This document shows, piece after piece, positions 8,194-16,890 of a DNA stretch of 40,847 bases (position 1 is the first letter of the stretch; each line of letters starts with the position of its first letter). This stretch comes from Dolichospermum planctonicum (GTDB lineage: Bacteria; Cyanobacteriota; Cyanobacteriia; Cyanobacteriales; Nostocaceae). The stretch lies in the NCBI RefSeq assembly GCF_005402965.1, contig NZ_BJCF01000043.1:1-40847 (forward strand). The letters are read 5' to 3'. The notes beneath the pieces were generated by a model that was not told the origin of the DNA, did no database searches, and saw nothing but the letters and a program-made list of their open reading frames with translations. A program made the position numbers and the translations under genes.

Positions 8194-9531
8194 ATGAATA
8201 ACAAACCCAAAATAATTGTCCTCGATGATGATCCTACCGGTTCCCAAACCGTCCACAGTTGTTTACTATTGATGCGTTGGGACGTGGAAACCCTGGGTTT
8301 AGGATTAAAAGACGATGCCCCCATTTTCTTTATTTTAACCAATACTCGTTCCCTCACCCCGGAAGCAGCTGCAGCTGTGACTAGAGAAGTTTGTCATCAT
8401 CTCAAACTGGCATTAGCAGCCGAAAAAATCGCCGATTTTCTGGTAGTTAGTCGTTCTGACTCCACTTTGCGGGGACATTATCCCATAGAAACCGATGTGA
8501 TTGCCGAAGAATTAGGTCCATTTGATGCTCATTTTCTCGTCCCGGCATTTTTTGAAGGGGGAAGAATTACCCGAGACAGCATTCATTATTTAATGATTGA
8601 TGGTGTTCCCACTCCCGTACATGAAACAGAATTTGCCCGTGATTCTGTCTTCAGTTACAATTATAGCTATCTTCCTAAGTATGTAGAAGAAAAAACCAAA
8701 GGACAGATCAAAGAAGATACTGTCAACAGATTTTTACTTACAGATATCCGCGCTGGTAGTTTAGAACGCTTGTTACAATTGGAGAACAATCAGTGTGGTG
8801 TAGTAGACGGAGAAAATCAACAGGATCTGAACACCTTTGCACTAGATGTATTAACGGCCGCAAGTCAGGGAAAACGATTTTTATTCCGTTCTGCTGCTAG
8901 TATTTTAACAGCTTTGGCTGCTTTACCCCCTCAACCAATTGCCGCTGAAAATATGGCAGAATATGTGCGCGGTGACAAACCTGGTGCCATCATTGTCGGT
9001 TCTCACGTTAAAAAGACAACTCAACAGTTAGAATCGTTATTACAACTGGAGGGAACGGTAGGCATAGAAGTTAATGTGGGTAGATTGCTTGATCATGGGG
9101 TAGAGGAATCTGCTAAACTGCTAAGGGAGATTCTAGAAAATGTCAAAACAGTACATAATGCTGGTAAAACTCCAGTAGTTTACACTAGCCGTCAAGAATT
9201 AACTTTTAAAGATGTCAAAACTAGGTTAGATTTTGGCAGCACGGTTTCAGCTTTACTCATGGATATTGTCCAAGGTTTACCATCTGATATAGGATTCCTA
9301 ATCAGTAAGGGGGGTATTACTTCAAATGATGTCTTGAGTAAAGGGCTGGCTTTAACTTCGGCTAGGTTACTTGGTCAAATTTTAGCAGGTTGTTCAATGG
9401 TAATCACACCATCTGATCATCCCCTGTTTCCTAATTTGCCAGTGGTGTTGTTTCCCGGTAATGTTGGTAATGCTGATGCTTTGGGGACGGTTTATCAAAG
9501 ATTAGTATGTAAATTGACAATTAACAGTTGA
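8194..9531 (+). CDS. Four-carbon acid sugar kinase family protein (DUF1537)
   Basis: This 445-residue protein has the two-domain layout of the DUF1537 kinases (OtnK/DtnK/YgbK relatives), which phosphorylate four-carbon sugar acids such as threonate or erythronate. The N-terminal domain shows the hallmark IIVLDDDPTGSQTV (about 7-20), FFILTNTRSL and SRSDSTLRGHYP. The C-terminal ATP-binding domain shows AIIVGSHVKKTTQQL, SKGGITSNDVL and the final VVLFPGNVGNADAL. All are family signatures. The substrate cannot be read from the sequence, and no aldolase or dehydrogenase partner lies nearby. The ATG at 8194 is only about 25 bp from the tnpB relic, so its promoter lies in or beyond the relic. Confidence 0.88.
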   Translation: MNNKPKIIVLDDDPTGSQTVHSCLLLMRWDVETLGLGLKDDAPIFFILTNTRSLTPEAAAAVTREVCHHLKLALAAEKIADFLVVSRSDSTLRGHYPIETDVIAEELGPFDAHFLVPAFFEGGRITRDSIHYLMIDGVPTPVHETEFARDSVFSYNYSYLPKYVEEKTKGQIKEDTVNRFLLTDIRAGSLERLLQLENNQCGVVDGENQQDLNTFALDVLTAASQGKRFLFRSAASILTALAALPPQPIAAENMAEYVRGDKPGAIIVGSHVKKTTQQLESLLQLEGTVGIEVNVGRLLDHGVEESAKLLREILENVKTVHNAGKTPVVYTSRQELTFKDVKTRLDFGSTVSALLMDIVQGLPSDIGFLISKGGITSNDVLSKGLALTSARLLGQILAGCSMVITPSDHPLFPNLPVVLFPGNVGNADALGTVYQRLVCKLTINS

Positions 9532-9580
9532 CAATTATCAATTTCAAATCTCACTGTTAGTATATTTTGGCTAGTGCTGC

Positions 9581-10810
9581 ATGAATTCTAATTCTGCTAA
9601 ACCTGATGCAATCAACTCTGAAGTTCTTAAGTCGGAGTCAATTGATCCTGAGGTTGATATAGAGGTGAATAATTCTAATTCAGGTGAGGTAAATACAGAT
9701 GATGCTAAAGCTGATGCTAAAGATGATGCTAAAGCTGATGCAATAAACTCGGAAGTTCCTAAGTCAGAGTCACATATCGGCCATGAGGTTGATATAGAGG
9801 TGAATAATTCTAATTCTGGGGGGGTAAATACAGATTCTACTGATCAGGTAGAATCTAATTCTATACCCTCCAATCTGGAGTTAAACCCTGTTATTGCCTA
9901 TTTTAAAGATAATTCTGCTAAAGATAATTCTGCTGCTGAAAATATGGCTAGGTCTGGTAGTCTATCAGAATCTCATATTCCTAATCTGATGGCAGAAGGT
10001 TATATTTTATCTGATTTCACAGATGAGGATTTAAATTACCAGCTACAAAAGGCAGAACAAAATACTCAAGTTCAGTTAAAAACTCAAGGAGAGCGACTGT
10101 TATTAATTTTGCCCACTGAATCTCAAGTACCACCATCAGAATTTAGTTGGTGGGAGATATGGCAACAAATGAAACAGCGTTTGAATGCAGGCGATCGCTT
10201 ACGTAAGCCGAACACAGCCCTGCATCTGGTAGCTAAAGATCGGTTATTAGATAACAGACAACTGCAAGATTTGGCAGAAACTTTAAATACATATCAAATA
10301 CAACTAAAATCCGTAGCCACCAGTCGGAGACAAACGGCGATCGCTGCTTGTACCCTTGGTTATTCCGTAGAACAAATCCAACTAGAAACATCCCCGACCG
10401 CCGATTTTCAAACTACCCCCGCCCCACTGGCAGATGCTCTTTATTTGCAAATGACAGTCAGATCAGGTGTGGAAATTCGCCATGGCGGGACAGTGATTAT
10501 TTTGGGAGATATCAACCCCAGTGGCATCATAATTGCAGATGGAGATATTCTAGTTTGGGGTCGGTTGCGGGGAGTTGCCCATGCTGGAGCTGGTGGTAAT
10601 CGGGAATCTCTGATCATGGCCTTGCAAATGGAACCAACCCAATTGCGAATTGCCGATGCAGTCGCCAGAGCGCCAGAAAAGTCCTCAACTAACTTCCTGC
10701 CTGAAGTTGCACATATTACCAGCGAAGGAATTCGCATTGTTAAAGCCGCTGATTTTTCCCGCAGCCAATTAAATAGTCGGACGCGATTAATTACACAAAA
10801 TCTGATCTAA
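9581..10810 (+). CDS. minC: Septum site-determining protein MinC
   Basis: This 409-residue inhibitor of FtsZ assembly is the first gene of minCDE. The C-terminal MinC domain, a right-handed beta-helix that binds MinD, is clear at about 285-385: VRSGVEIRHGGTVIILGD, NPSGIIIADGDILVWG, RLRGVAHAGAGG. The middle region (about 150-270: LKTQGERLLLILPTES, WWEIWQQMKQRL) corresponds to the N-terminal FtsZ-inhibiting domain. Before it lies an unusual tail of about 120 acidic, Asn/Asp/Ala-rich residues with an internal duplication, absent from standard MinC. The start ATG at 9581 is the first in frame; a later start inside the tail cannot be excluded. minD follows after 113 bp. Confidence 0.93.
   Translation: MNSNSAKPDAINSEVLKSESIDPEVDIEVNNSNSGEVNTDDAKADAKDDAKADAINSEVPKSESHIGHEVDIEVNNSNSGGVNTDSTDQVESNSIPSNLELNPVIAYFKDNSAKDNSAAENMARSGSLSESHIPNLMAEGYILSDFTDEDLNYQLQKAEQNTQVQLKTQGERLLLILPTESQVPPSEFSWWEIWQQMKQRLNAGDRLRKPNTALHLVAKDRLLDNRQLQDLAETLNTYQIQLKSVATSRRQTAIAACTLGYSVEQIQLETSPTADFQTTPAPLADALYLQMTVRSGVEIRHGGTVIILGDINPSGIIIADGDILVWGRLRGVAHAGAGGNRESLIMALQMEPTQLRIADAVARAPEKSSTNFLPEVAHITSEGIRIVKAADFSRSQLNSRTRLITQNLI
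9605..9840 (+). repeat. Intragenic duplication in the minC 5' region
   Basis: Two roughly 105-bp copies start at 9605 and 9737, exactly 132 bp (44 codons) apart, and encode DAINSEV..SES....EVDIEV and NNSNSG.VNTD. Between them lies a smaller iteration of GATGATGCTAAAGCTGATGC, encoding alternating DDAKADAK. A further short doublet encodes DNSAKDNSAAENM near 9908-9945. The reading frame is kept throughout. Confidence 0.9.
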
Positions 10811-10923
10811 AATTCTTGACTAGGCAAGAATCACAAATGTAATTAATTCCGTCAGGTGACTTAATTAGAATCAATGAATAGCCGGAAATATTTTATTGTT
10901 CCTGAATCTTATACAGCATTACC

Positions 10924-11730
10924 ATGAGTCGCATTATTGTCATTACCTCCGGTAAAGGAGGAGTGGGTAAAACCACAGTTTCAGCTAATTTGGGGATGGC
11001 CTTAGCCAAAATAGGCAAGCAAGTAGCCTTAATTGATGCGGATTTTGGTCTGAGAAATTTAGATTTACTACTAGGATTAGAAAATCGCATTGTTTATACA
11101 GCTGTGGAGGTCTTAGCTAGAGAATGTCGTCTAGAACAAGCTTTGGTAAAAGATAAGCGACAACCTAATTTGGTACTCCTACCAGCAGCCCAACATCGCA
11201 ATAAAGAAGCAGTGACACCTGACCAAATGAAGTTACTGGTAAATGCACTGTCACAAAAGTATGAGTATGTAATCATTGACTGTCCAGCCGGAATTGAAAT
11301 GGGGTTTAAAAATGCTACCGCCCCAGCCAAGGAAGCTCTTATTGTCACCACTCCCGAAATTTCCGCTGTCCGTGATGCTGACCGTGTAGTGGGATTATTA
11401 GAAGCACAAGGCGTGAAAAAGATTAACTTAATAGTTAACCGAATTAGACCAGCAATGGTACAAGCAAATGATATGATGTCTGTACAGGATGTTCAAGAAC
11501 TTCTCGCTATCCCCATAATAGGAGTAATCCCCGATGATGAGCGTGTGATTGTCTCTACCAACCGTGGCGAACCCTTAGTATTATCAGATACGCCATCTTT
11601 AGCCGCCACAGCTTTTGAGAACATTGCTCGGAGATTGCAAGGGGAAACTGTCGAATTTCTTGAGCTTGACTCATCTAGTAAAAACATCTTTTCCCGCTTG
11701 AGAAAGATGTTTTGGTCAAAACTTGTTTAA
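10924..11730 (+). CDS. minD: Septum site-determining ATPase MinD
   Basis: This 268-residue ParA/MinD-type ATPase recruits MinC to the membrane and is released by MinE. The deviant Walker [10 protein letters not shown] lies at about 10-18, with [16 protein letters not shown] (switch I/A') and [11 protein letters not shown] (Walker B). The C-terminus ([14 protein letters not shown]) is an amphipathic helix with basic and bulky hydrophobic residues, the membrane-targeting sequence. Length and motifs are normal. It lies between minC (113 bp upstream) and minE (38 bp downstream) on the same strand. Confidence 0.97.
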   Translation: MSRIIVITSGKGGVGKTTVSANLGMALAKIGKQVALIDADFGLRNLDLLLGLENRIVYTAVEVLARECRLEQALVKDKRQPNLVLLPAAQHRNKEAVTPDQMKLLVNALSQKYEYVIIDCPAGIEMGFKNATAPAKEALIVTTPEISAVRDADRVVGLLEAQGVKKINLIVNRIRPAMVQANDMMSVQDVQELLAIPIIGVIPDDERVIVSTNRGEPLVLSDTPSLAATAFENIARRLQGETVEFLELDSSSKNIFSRLRKMFWSKLV

Positions 11731-11768
11731 TTAACTTCCCAGTTTCTTGTGCCTTACACATACCAGCA

Positions 11769-12077
11769 ATGATTCTTGAAATTTTAGAAAAACTTTTTGT
11801 TCGTAGTCCCGATAACAGTCGCAATGACGTTAAACGTCGTCTGCAATTTGTTATCTCCCATGACCGTGCTGACTTAAACCCCCAAACCTTAGAAAAAATG
11901 CGTCAGGAAATCCTGGAAATCGTTTGTCGCTATGTGGAAATAGAAACAGACGGTTTGGAGTTTTCCCTAGAAAGCAATCAACGGACAACCGCTTTAATCG
12001 CTAATTTACCAATCCGTCGGGTTAAGGAAGCTCTCGATGAAAACCAGTTAGAAAACACTGATATTTTACTTTTATAG
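11769..12077 (+). CDS. minE: Cell division topological specificity factor MinE
   Basis: This 102-residue protein starts [14 protein letters not shown]. The N-terminal anti-MinCD helix/strand is at about 12-40 ([20 protein letters not shown]), and the C-terminal dimerisation domain is at about 45-90 ([22 protein letters not shown]). The frame is open to an ATG at 11712, but that would overlap minD and add 19 residues unlike the family, so I chose 11769. Third gene of minCDE; it stimulates MinD ATP hydrolysis to set the division plane. Confidence 0.95.
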   Translation: MILEILEKLFVRSPDNSRNDVKRRLQFVISHDRADLNPQTLEKMRQEILEIVCRYVEIETDGLEFSLESNQRTTALIANLPIRRVKEALDENQLENTDILLL

Positions 12078-12150
12078 TTTGTTGTTTGTCCAGAAAATAG
12101 CCTTACTTGTGACGCGACTATTAAAGAACTTATTCAATTGGTATCAAGAT

Positions 12151-12188
12151 TACCCGTTGTTTTTAGTTGTTACGGTTGACAACGGGTA
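12151..12188. terminator. Hairpin between convergent minE and the 12208-13470 gene
   Basis: Perfect 10-bp arms TACCCGTTGT (12151-12160) and ACAACGGGTA (12179-12188) enclose an 18-base loop in the short convergent gap. There is no strong U-tract, so it may be a processing or bidirectional terminator structure. The position supports termination more than the sequence does. Confidence 0.5.
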
Positions 12189-12207
12189 TGGATTAGTGAT
12201 TAATCTC

Positions 12208-13470
12208 TTATCGAGACGCAACCTGTGGATCAGCCCAAATTTTAGCACTTTCACCAAAAGTTATCGGCTGATCTTCCTCTGCTGACATATCTACGGTTTT
12301 ACCATCATTAGCCACTTGCACCAAAGGCCAATTTTCTTCCCCTAGTTCACCAGCACGAAATAAGACATTGTTAGGCTGCTTTTTACTCCAACCTAACAAG
12401 ATGGCTATTTTTTCGTGGTCATCTTCTGATTGCACAGGATTAACTACATTGATATTATTTTGTTGACGATTCCAAATTACAGCCTGATCTGTAGCATCTG
12501 CTGTGTTGAAAACAGCCACAAATTTACGTGCTAGAAAGCGATCGCCTTTTTCAGACCAGCTAACAGGCACTAACACCCCAATTTTACCATCATTATCAGC
12601 TTCTTCAGACAAACTGGCCTCTTTATTTAATAGAGGATCAATCTCCTTATCGGTTGATGTCATCACCCGCAACCTCTTAGTTTGTCTATCTTCCATAAAC
12701 AACACGCTCTTAACTCGGCTATTGTGCATTTCCGGCTTTACTTCCATTTGCACCCGGCTATAAATCGCATATTTGCCATCAGGAGAAACTACAGGTAGAC
12801 TGCGATAATAACGGACACCAGAAAGACCTTTGCCACCAATCGCTTCCTGGGTTGACATAATCCATTGCCAAGGTATGGGATGGGGGCTACCTATAGGATC
12901 ATTTTGTGTCATTTCTGACTCATTTTTCTCTTCAATTACAGGTATTTCGCCGGTTTCAGGTGGTTGGAATTTATTCTCCTCAGGTATAACCGTTGATGTT
13001 GCTGATGTTGCTAATACTTCTGATTCAGAACCCTGATTCTCTAGAGAATTAAATTCAGCTTCTTCCTTTCTGTTTTTTAATTTTTGACTTAAATTAACTT
13101 GATTAACAGATATTTGTTCTTGATATTCTACAACATCAACTGATGGTGCAGTTTCCTTAACAAGATTATTCTCGACTCGATGATTCTCTGTTTTTGCCTC
13201 GGTTATCACCTTATTGGTTGATAATGACTGTATTCCTTCCCCAATAGATATTTTTCCCGTCTGAGAATTGACTTGAGCAAATTGTAAATTTATTTTCCCA
13301 TTGGCTTCAGATTTGTCGTTTTCTAAATTGGTATTTGCTACTTGGGATTGTTTAGCTAAAGTAGCGTGAAGAGACATTCCTACAAAGGGTGAAATTACTA
13401 TACTAATAGCAATGTACTTGATATATGGTTTAACACGGAACCATCCTAACACCAAAAGTGATTTAAGCAT
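12208..13470 (-). CDS. Exported or membrane-anchored protein of unknown function
   Basis: I do not recognise a characterised family. The 420-residue product starts with a basic segment and a hydrophobic helix (about 17-35, YIKYIAISIVISPFVGMS), indicating a signal or anchor. Then comes a long low-complexity linker rich in Glu, Asn and Ser (about 50-190), ending in a proline-containing segment. The C-terminal half (about 200-420) is strand-rich: WQWIMSTQEAIGGKG, SPDGKYAIYSRVQ, SWSEKGDRFLARK, LLGWSKKQPNNVLFRAG. The recurring 'SPDGKYA/WSEKGDRFLA' phrases resemble TolB/WD-type beta-propeller blades, so a periplasmic propeller-like fold is my best structural guess. Convergent with the min operon. 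Confidence 0.75.
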   Translation of the reverse strand: MLKSLLVLGWFRVKPYIKYIAISIVISPFVGMSLHATLAKQSQVANTNLENDKSEANGKINLQFAQVNSQTGKISIGEGIQSLSTNKVITEAKTENHRVENNLVKETAPSVDVVEYQEQISVNQVNLSQKLKNRKEEAEFNSLENQGSESEVLATSATSTVIPEENKFQPPETGEIPVIEEKNESEMTQNDPIGSPHPIPWQWIMSTQEAIGGKGLSGVRYYRSLPVVSPDGKYAIYSRVQMEVKPEMHNSRVKSVLFMEDRQTKRLRVMTSTDKEIDPLLNKEASLSEEADNDGKIGVLVPVSWSEKGDRFLARKFVAVFNTADATDQAVIWNRQQNNINVVNPVQSEDDHEKIAILLGWSKKQPNNVLFRAGELGEENWPLVQVANDGKTVDMSAEEDQPITFGESAKIWADPQVASR

Positions 13471-14478
13471 GATGAGACTCTCTAGAGGCAGTTGCTAAGT
13501 GCGGGCAGTATTTATACAGGAATGGTAAAAGCTATAACTATATATATCAATAAAGCAAAAGCTTTTACAGGATAATTTAGGCAAATGTTACAAGGCTTTA
13601 CAAAAGTTTTAGTGTCACTATTAACCTCTCATAATTTTTACATAATATACATAAGGACAAGGACGTTATTAAAATTAACAGTAAATTACATCTGTTAATA
13701 AATACGGTCATTGCTGTCACTTCCAGTAACATCCATATTCAACTTAACTTGAATATAGAGATAGAGATTTTTACAGTGATCATCATTAAGTTTTGATTTG
13801 ACTAAATGGTATTCAAAATAACCTTAGTTCAAACTAGTCTAAAATAGCTTGTTTTGTATATAGCTTGCTGTAATAGTCAAACCTTTATACAAATAAAATT
13901 CATCTATTTTTGGCAAATTTAAACCAACTGATGCACAATCAAAAATAAACAAGAACACTAAATACACATACCCAAATTCACAAATTTATAATTTATACTT
14001 ACACTGGTAAATGCTAGAATTAAGCAAACACAGTTTATTTGCAACTTGGGTAATTACTTAACAATTTTGATTTAGTAGAGAAATGGCCAATTCAAAAACT
14101 GAGTGAGATACACAAAACCTATCAATAGTAGATGCAATTAGCGATAACTTCTCTTTGAGACGCTTTGCGTTAGTGCAGCCTGTAAGATTTAGAAAACGCT
14201 CCGCGTAGCTTGCTTTCCCTCCATAGCCAAGATAGTGGTTAGCATCACTTAACTAATTGACTTGACATCATAGTTGATTTCGGCCATTTTCACTAGACTA
14301 ATAGTAGACACTATACCATGAAACCCTTAAAATTCATATCCTGCCACCAAAAATTCTGTAATCAAATTCGCCAGAACAGATAATTCCATTGATATTTAGA
14401 TTTTGCGGTTGTCAGCGACGGGGAACACACCTAATATTGATTAATGACTTATGACTCGTGATTAATAATTAATAACTA
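13471..14478. other. 1-kb intergenic region upstream of fmt
   Basis: Highly AT-rich DNA with stop codons in all frames; I see no gene or RNA. It should contain the divergent promoters of the 12208-13470 gene and fmt. The only distinct structure is the repeat at 14141-14222. Confidence 0.6.
14141..14222. repeat. Nostocales dispersed palindromic repeat
   Basis: This is a GC-richer island in AT-rich DNA: GCGATAACTTCTCTTTGAG, ACGCTTTGCGT, and AACGCTCCGCGTAGCTTGC. The GCTACGCGAACGC-type phrase recurs inside the element at 39829-40015. These are typical dispersed repeats of Nostoc/Anabaena genomes, from memory. Confidence 0.6.
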
Positions 14479-15477
14479 ATGAAAGTAGTATTTTTTGGCA
14501 CTCCTGATTTTGCAGTTCCCACCTTGGAAAAACTCTTAGGAAATAGTGATTTTCAGGTATTAGCCGTTGTCACTCAACCGGATAAACGTCGAGAACGTGG
14601 GAATAAATTAACACCTTCACCTGTGAAAACTTACGCTACAGATCATCATATTCCAGTTTGGCAACCTGAGAGGGTGAAAAAAGATGTGGAAACCTTAACA
14701 CAACTCAAACAAATGGAAGCTGATGTATTTGTAGTTATTGCTTATGGTCAAATTCTGTCTAAGAAGATATTAGATATGCCAAAGCTAGGTTGCATTAATG
14801 TACATGGTTCAATTTTACCTCAATATCGGGGGGCTGCACCAATTCAATGGAGTTTATATAACGGAGAAAAAGAAACGGGAATTACAACTATTTTAATGGA
14901 TAAGGGGATGGATACAGGGGATATGCTTCTAAAAGCTACTACAGAGATTGAATTACTAGACAATGCTCAGATTTTAGGGGAAAAGTTGGCTATTATTGGT
15001 GCAGGTTTACTAATAGAAACCCTGTATAAACTGGAACGTCAGGAAATTCAACCTATTCCCCAAGATCATGACTGTGCTACTTACGCATCTTTGATTCAAA
15101 AGCCTGATTATAATTTGGACTGGGGACGAAGTGCTATCCAATTACACAATCAAATTCGCGGCTTTTATCCTCATTGTACTACTGTTTTTCGTAACCAACC
15201 ATTTAAAATCACTGCTAGTATTCCCCTAGATATTCCGTATATTGAAGAATTACCAGAGCAGTTACGAGAAAAAATACATAAAATCTCTAACTCAATGGTA
15301 TCAGGGAAAGAAGGAGAAGTAGTTAATATTATTAAAGGAGTAGGGGCAATTATCCAAACTGGTGAGGGTTTATTGCTATTGCGAGAAGTACAATTAATGG
15401 GTAAACGGCCTCAGTCAGGATGGGATTTTGTCAATGGAACTCGGCTGACAGTGGGTGAGGTAATGGGTAATGGGTAA
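14479..15477 (+). CDS. fmt: Methionyl-tRNA formyltransferase
   Basis: This 332-residue enzyme formylates Met-tRNAfMet with 10-formyl-tetrahydrofolate for translation initiation. The N-terminal formyltransferase domain has [19 protein letters not shown], the catalytic region [19 protein letters not shown] (Asn and His of the transformylase site) and [18 protein letters not shown] with the essential Asp. The C-terminal OB-fold ends [15 protein letters not shown]. The last codons and the stop (TAA at 15475-15477) lie within a GGGTAAT heptamer array, so the terminal MGNG is repeat-encoded. Convergent with the DUF6464 gene. Confidence 0.97.
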   Translation: MKVVFFGTPDFAVPTLEKLLGNSDFQVLAVVTQPDKRRERGNKLTPSPVKTYATDHHIPVWQPERVKKDVETLTQLKQMEADVFVVIAYGQILSKKILDMPKLGCINVHGSILPQYRGAAPIQWSLYNGEKETGITTILMDKGMDTGDMLLKATTEIELLDNAQILGEKLAIIGAGLLIETLYKLERQEIQPIPQDHDCATYASLIQKPDYNLDWGRSAIQLHNQIRGFYPHCTTVFRNQPFKITASIPLDIPYIEELPEQLREKIHKISNSMVSGKEGEVVNIIKGVGAIIQTGEGLLLLREVQLMGKRPQSGWDFVNGTRLTVGEVMGNG

Positions 15478-15515
15478 TGGGTAATGGGTAATGGGTAATG
15501 GGTAATGGGTAATGG
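15459..15515. repeat. GGTAATG heptanucleotide array (8 units)
   Basis: Eight head-to-tail copies of the 7-mer fill the space between fmt and the convergent DUF6464 gene, and supply the fmt stop codon. This is a short tandemly repeated repetitive (STRR) sequence of the kind known from heterocystous cyanobacteria. Confidence 0.95.
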
Positions 15516-15516
15516 A

Positions 15517-15870
15517 CTAATAACTTTCGTAGAAACGGCAGGACTTACAGGGTCCTGCTGGGTTAACTGCACAACGAATAATTTCCGAAAGAGCATTATA
15601 GTTACAAGTAGCATCACCAATAACCCAACGTCCCTCTACTAAAGTTTTTTCTTCTGGTCTTTGGGCTGTTTGTACGTAAATAGCGATATTATATAAAATA
15701 TAGCGTCCACCTTGAAGCTGATACCTATGAAGACGCTCCAAGACTGCATAGGTTTTACCTTCAAAATCTAAATAGTTTCCTGGTTGAGGTGTCCAATCAA
15801 GCTGTAATTTACCAAGAGATTGACGCGGATGTGTTAAAATTACCTCTGTGGGTAAGGAATTTAGCTCCAT
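15517..15870 (-). CDS. DUF6464 family protein
   Basis: This 117-residue cyanobacterial protein of unknown function contains LPTEVILTHPRQSLGKLQLDW (about 6-26), a central GNYLDFEGKTYAVLERLHRYQ, and WVIGDATCNYNA. The C-terminal part has three cysteines at IIRCAVNP and GPCKSCRFYE. With the Cys in DATCNYN these four could bind a metal. I recall the family as DUF6464, widespread in cyanobacteria with these Cys conserved; no function is known. The stop codon lies one base from the end of the heptamer array. Confidence 0.82.
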   Translation of the reverse strand: MELNSLPTEVILTHPRQSLGKLQLDWTPQPGNYLDFEGKTYAVLERLHRYQLQGGRYILYNIAIYVQTAQRPEEKTLVEGRWVIGDATCNYNALSEIIRCAVNPAGPCKSCRFYESY

Positions 15871-16601
<731 letters not shown>

Positions 16602-16643
16602 GAATTTCAAATTTCTAAAATTTCTAAATTCTTGGTAGTTTAG

Positions 16644-16702
16644 TGCTGGGGAGTGAGAAGAGGAGAAATATTGAGATTCTTCTCTCATTCCTCAGCATTT
16701 TT
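16644..16702 (+). terminator. Rho-independent terminator of psaC
   Basis: A long stem pairs TGCTGGGGAGTGAGAAGA with TCTTCTCTCATTCCTCAGCA (G-T wobbles and a 2-base bulge), followed by TTTTT at 16698-16702. It begins 42 bp after the psaC stop. Confidence 0.85.
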
Positions 16703-16725
16703 GTTGTTACTTGTTAGTTGGTTTT

Positions 16726-16802
16726 CAATTACCAATTACCCATTACCAATTACCCATTACCAATTACCCATTACCCATTACCCATTACCCATTACCCATT
16801 AC
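16726..16802. repeat. CCATTAC/CAATTAC heptanucleotide array (11 units)
   Basis: Eleven contiguous 7-mers, alternating CAATTAC and CCATTAC before becoming homogeneous CCATTAC. This is the same family as 15459-15515, but in reverse orientation relative to the flanking + strand genes and placed between the psaC terminator and glmS. Confidence 0.95.
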
Positions 16803-16890
16803 TAATTTGCTTTTATTTGCTAAAGTGGCTGAAGTATCCCAGCAACTATACTTAAAATTTAATCATCCTGTAATTGGAGTTGTTTAAGCA

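Noticed and set aside
12079-12285. 68-codon plus-strand ORF after minE
   Set aside because: It crosses the hairpin and the 3' end of the convergent gene, with no family resemblance or ribosome-binding site.
15411-15620. Minus-strand ORF ending in repeated ITHYPLP
   Set aside because: It is the open-frame translation of the heptamer array and overlaps fmt and the DUF6464 gene.
16602-16890. glmS ribozyme or other riboswitch before glmS
   Set aside because: The space is accounted for by the psaC terminator and a heptamer array; no conserved ribozyme core was recognised, and glmS ribozymes are a Firmicutes feature.
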